Below the pieces are notes generated by a model. That model saw only the letters and a list, made by a program, of their open reading frames with translations, did not search any database and was not told the origin of the DNA. DNA of 64,000 nt from Peptoniphilus rachelemmaiella (GTDB lineage Bacteria; Bacillota; Clostridia; Tissierellales; Peptoniphilaceae): positions 19,052 through 83,051 of the forward strand of contig NZ_CALPBW010000009.1 of assembly GCF_943169845.1 (NCBI RefSeq), in the 5' to 3' direction. Both the position numbers and the translations under genes were made by a program. Shown here piece after piece: positions 61,951 to 64,000 of this stretch. How positions within the stretch are numbered: position 1 is the first letter of the stretch; each line of letters opens with the position of its first letter.

Positions 61951-63756
61951 TTGTATTGTTTTCAATGTGGCGAAGAACTGGTCAAAGGCGCGAAATTTTG
62001 TCACGTATGCGGTGCCAATCAGGAAGAAGCGCGAAAACTCTTTGAGGAAAATTTCAAAAGCGCCTCGCCGACAACCGGTTTAGATCATCCCGCTTCCGGC
62101 GGCGACACGAAGGTCGCCTACTCCTCCGATCCGGAAGACGGTGAAGCCTTAAAAAATTACTTAAATAAAGTGGATACCCACGTGGGCATGAGTATCCAAA
62201 AACACGAAACCCTCTCCGGCGCGCACCCGAAGCCGAAAAAAGAAAAAACGAAGAAAAAAGCGGATGCCCCGGACAAAAAGACAGCTTCCGCGCCCCTCGC
62301 CGCGGCCGATGAAATAAAAGCCGCCGATGCGCCGGCCAAAAAACAGGATGAGAAAAAGAAAAAGAAGAGCTTTTCCGCCATTTGGAACAGCTTTATCGAC
62401 GAGGAGGACAATCCCTACTCCGTCTTCGGCGAAATGGCCGATCGCCTGGAGCGGGACCAAAAGGTATTGGATGATTCGGAGGCCGATCGCCTGCGGGTGT
62501 CTCAGGACATGGATGCCATGGATCAGGAATCCTTCGCCCAAACCGGCGACGTGTCCTCTTTGAATAAAAAGGTCAACGCCATTTTAGATGCACAAGAAAA
62601 GGAAGAAGAGAAAAAAATTACCTCGAAAGGCATTCTTTCCTCCTTCTTCTCGAAAAATAAAAAGTCCGACGAGGCGGAATCTGAAGCGAAGGAATCCCTC
62701 CGCCCTGCCAAAGGTTTCGAAAAAGAGGCGGACGAGAAAATCAAACCCGCCGATGCATTCGATCAAGGCGATCCACCGGCAGATGAAATAATTAAACCCG
62801 CCGATGCATTCGATCAAGGCGATCCACCGGCAGATGAAATAATTAAACCCGCCGATGCATTCGATACGGTCGATAAACCGGCGGATGAAAAAATCAAGCC
62901 CGCCGACGCTTTCGGCGAAGTGCAAGCGCCTGTTTCGGGCCCTGTAGAAAAGGAACCCGCCGCGCCGAAATCGGACGTTGCTTTAGACAAAACCGCCCGC
63001 AAACAGGCGAAAAAAGAAGCCAAGGCGGCGAAGGCCCAAAAAGCGGCGAAAAAAGAAGCTGCCGCAGGCGAGAAGAAAGAAAATCCCTTCGCTTCCTTCT
63101 TTGCCGGCTTGAACAAAGAAAAATCCGACGTGGATAAGGCGAAGCATTCCGCGGAAGTGAAACACCATCACCACGTCAGCGAACTTTCCGACAATGTTTA
63201 CGTCTTAAAAGCCTACGATAAGCTCGCCCCCGCTCGGGAACGGGTCCTGGCAAAGGGCAAACAAGGGGTCTACGGCCTCCTGGGCATCGGATTTATCCTG
63301 AGCACCGTGCCCATTGTCTTTGCCTTCAGAGGCATCGGCATTTTGGCCATTGTCTTTGCCCTCTTAAAAGTGCTCATCGATTTGTTCCGCTTTTTCTTCG
63401 CAAACAATGTGGCACGCACCAACAGCTGCACGGAAGATAACTTGCGCGGCCGCACCGTAGACAATCTCTTCCACTGGATCTTGTACCTGATCCCCTCGAC
63501 TATTATCTTTTTCGTCCTGCCGGCCTCCTCGGCCATGGGACGCACGGTCTTGGGATCGATAACCCCCCATTTCCTCTTGAGCATTCTGCTCTATATGTGG
63601 GTGATGTTTTTGGCCTATGCTTCGGCCCATTCCATATTGCCGAAAGAAAACAGTCGGGATTTTCTCGCCTGGTACGGCATTATCTTCGTAAGCATCGACC
63701 TGATCTCGAAACTTTTCTGGATCATCGCCATCTTCCTCACATCCACATTTGTATAA
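61951..63756 (+). CDS. Zinc-ribbon multidomain membrane protein with tandem repeat
   Basis: 601 residues from a TTG start at 61951, chosen because AAGGAGG lies eight bases upstream. A zinc ribbon opens the protein (C3, C6, C17, C20). Next comes a long charged, low-complexity region, with four 17-residue repeats (ADEIIKPADAFDQGDPP type, bases 62731-62930) and an A/K-rich stretch, and a KHHHHVSEL histidine cluster (about residue 405). At the C-terminus are about five or six membrane helices. No enzyme motif is visible. The arrangement suggests an inner-surface tether with a membrane anchor. Function unknown. Confidence 0.82.
   Translation: MYCFQCGEELVKGAKFCHVCGANQEEARKLFEENFKSASPTTGLDHPASGGDTKVAYSSDPEDGEALKNYLNKVDTHVGMSIQKHETLSGAHPKPKKEKTKKKADAPDKKTASAPLAAADEIKAADAPAKKQDEKKKKKSFSAIWNSFIDEEDNPYSVFGEMADRLERDQKVLDDSEADRLRVSQDMDAMDQESFAQTGDVSSLNKKVNAILDAQEKEEEKKITSKGILSSFFSKNKKSDEAESEAKESLRPAKGFEKEADEKIKPADAFDQGDPPADEIIKPADAFDQGDPPADEIIKPADAFDTVDKPADEKIKPADAFGEVQAPVSGPVEKEPAAPKSDVALDKTARKQAKKEAKAAKAQKAAKKEAAAGEKKENPFASFFAGLNKEKSDVDKAKHSAEVKHHHHVSELSDNVYVLKAYDKLAPARERVLAKGKQGVYGLLGIGFILSTVPIVFAFRGIGILAIVFALLKVLIDLFRFFFANNVARTNSCTEDNLRGRTVDNLFHWILYLIPSTIIFFVLPASSAMGRTVLGSITPHFLLSILLYMWVMFLAYASAHSILPKENSRDFLAWYGIIFVSIDLISKLFWIIAIFLTSTFV
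62731..62913 (+). repeat. 51-base tandem repeat, about 3.6 copies
   Basis: Copies start at 62731, 62782, 62833 and 62884. The first two, and the beginning of the third, are nearly identical; the last differs. They encode a 17-residue acidic unit with KPADAF at its core. Perfect stretches within copies imply recent slippage expansion. Confidence 0.9.
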
Positions 63757-63757
63757 G

Positions 63758-63783
63758 AAGAGCCGCTTCGGCGGTTCTTTTTT
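63758..63783 (+). terminator. Terminator of the zinc-ribbon protein gene
   Basis: AGCCGC-TTCG-GCGGTT hairpin followed by a T run, ending exactly where the insertion sequence begins. Confidence 0.85.
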
Positions 63784-64000
63784 GGCTCTATAATATCCGT
63801 TGGGGAGTAACCTCCTCAATGGATATTTTTATGCAAAAAGATAGCACTTGTTTTCCCTATCACCTAAAATTATATCACCACAAAATAATAAAGGGGGGCA
63901 AACAAGTGCAAAACAATATTACCACATTACTTTTAGGAATCCAAGATGTCGAGGTCACCGGTGTTTCAGAAGAAAGACGCCTGATTACCATTGATTGCAA
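63784..64000 (+). mobile_element. Left end of an ISL3-family insertion sequence (cut by window)
   Basis: The element begins with GGCTCTATAATATCC at 63784, matching the GGCTCT-type terminal repeat of ISL3 elements. An imperfect inverted repeat (AATATCCGTTGGGGAG against AATATCCATTGAGGAGG) follows and can form a hairpin ahead of the transposase. The right end lies outside the window. Confidence 0.8.
63906..64000 (+). CDS. ISL3-family transposase, N-terminal fragment
   Basis: Starts with GTG at 63906, with AAGGGGGG seven bases upstream, and reads MQNNITTLLLGIQDVEVTGV and onward to the window edge. The first residues fit ISL3 transposases, which begin with a short helix and a zinc-ribbon region. 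Only about 31 residues are visible, so the identification relies on the terminal repeat too. Confidence 0.75.
   Translation, partial: MQNNITTLLLGIQDVEVTGVSEERRLITIDC

Noticed and set aside
62731..62930. CRISPR-like array
   Set aside because: The 51-base repeats are contiguous, in frame and inside a coding region, with no spacers and no cas genes.

Overview
The window looks like a chromosomal stretch from an anaerobic, low-complexity-genome Firmicute, probably a Gram-positive anaerobic coccus of the Tissierellia/Peptoniphilaceae type. This rests on pyruvate:ferredoxin oxidoreductase, a full Rnf complex, HPr kinase, the L21-Prp-L27 cluster with a cleavable L27 leader, Firmicute-style AGGAGG ribosome binding sites, and mreC-mreD present without mreB between radC and mreC. 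GC is roughly half, high for that group. The species assignment is inference only; there is no rRNA here.

Layout. 1-1.9 kb: the 3' part of a pyruvate carboxylase gene (+), cut by the window edge. 2-10.7 kb (-): the phosphate module pstS-pstC-pstA-pstB-phoU-phoP-phoR, with an extra OmpR-type two-component pair behind it; two 11-bp-period Pho-box-like repeats sit before pstS and before pstC. 10.8-15 kb: a glutathione peroxidase and nifJ. 15.1-25.3 kb (-): hprK-uvrC, then comEA-ridA-rsfS-LCP-yqeK-nadD-yhbY-obgE, then the L21 leader with rplU-prp-rpmA, then a minimal RNase E/G. 25.3-35.2 kb (-): a tightly packed run NusG-II protein, Gx transporter, maf, radC, mreC, mreD, a giant PBP2, a MinD-like protein with a ruined P-loop, and two radical-SAM-associated proteins. 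35.3-36.5 kb: an unrecognised lipoprotein. 36.9-41.9 kb (-): rnfCDGEAB. 42.2-43.6 kb: a mini biotin carrier plus carboxyltransferase. 43.7-52.8 kb: three tRNA-Leu genes, a peptide-type binding lipoprotein, coaE, polA, an M18 aminopeptidase, a degenerate OatA-like membrane protein, and tRNA-Lys (+). 52.9-61.4 kb: an XRE regulator, ftsH, a GerMN lipoprotein, a small lipoprotein, a VanRS-like pair, and recR-ybaB-dnaX. 61.5-63.8 kb (+): a 94-residue almost pure Ala/Asn/Lys/Asp lipoprotein and a zinc-ribbon membrane protein with a 17-residue tandem repeat. The right edge is the left end of an ISL3-family insertion sequence.

How it fits together. Pyruvate is handled by PFOR (acetyl-CoA plus reduced ferredoxin) and by pyruvate carboxylase (anaplerosis); Rnf can turn ferredoxin reducing power into an ion gradient. 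Most of the rest is housekeeping (translation, cell wall, DNA repair). I did not see a defence island, CRISPR array or biosynthetic cluster. The most unusual items are proteins in conserved positions that have lost or rearranged their key parts: a circularly permuted PstS, a MinD-like protein lacking both Walker-A lysines but keeping a membrane-helix-like tail, an OatA-like protein missing both catalytic residues, a RNase E/G without its zinc-link, and a biotin carrier/carboxyltransferase pair with no visible partner subunits.
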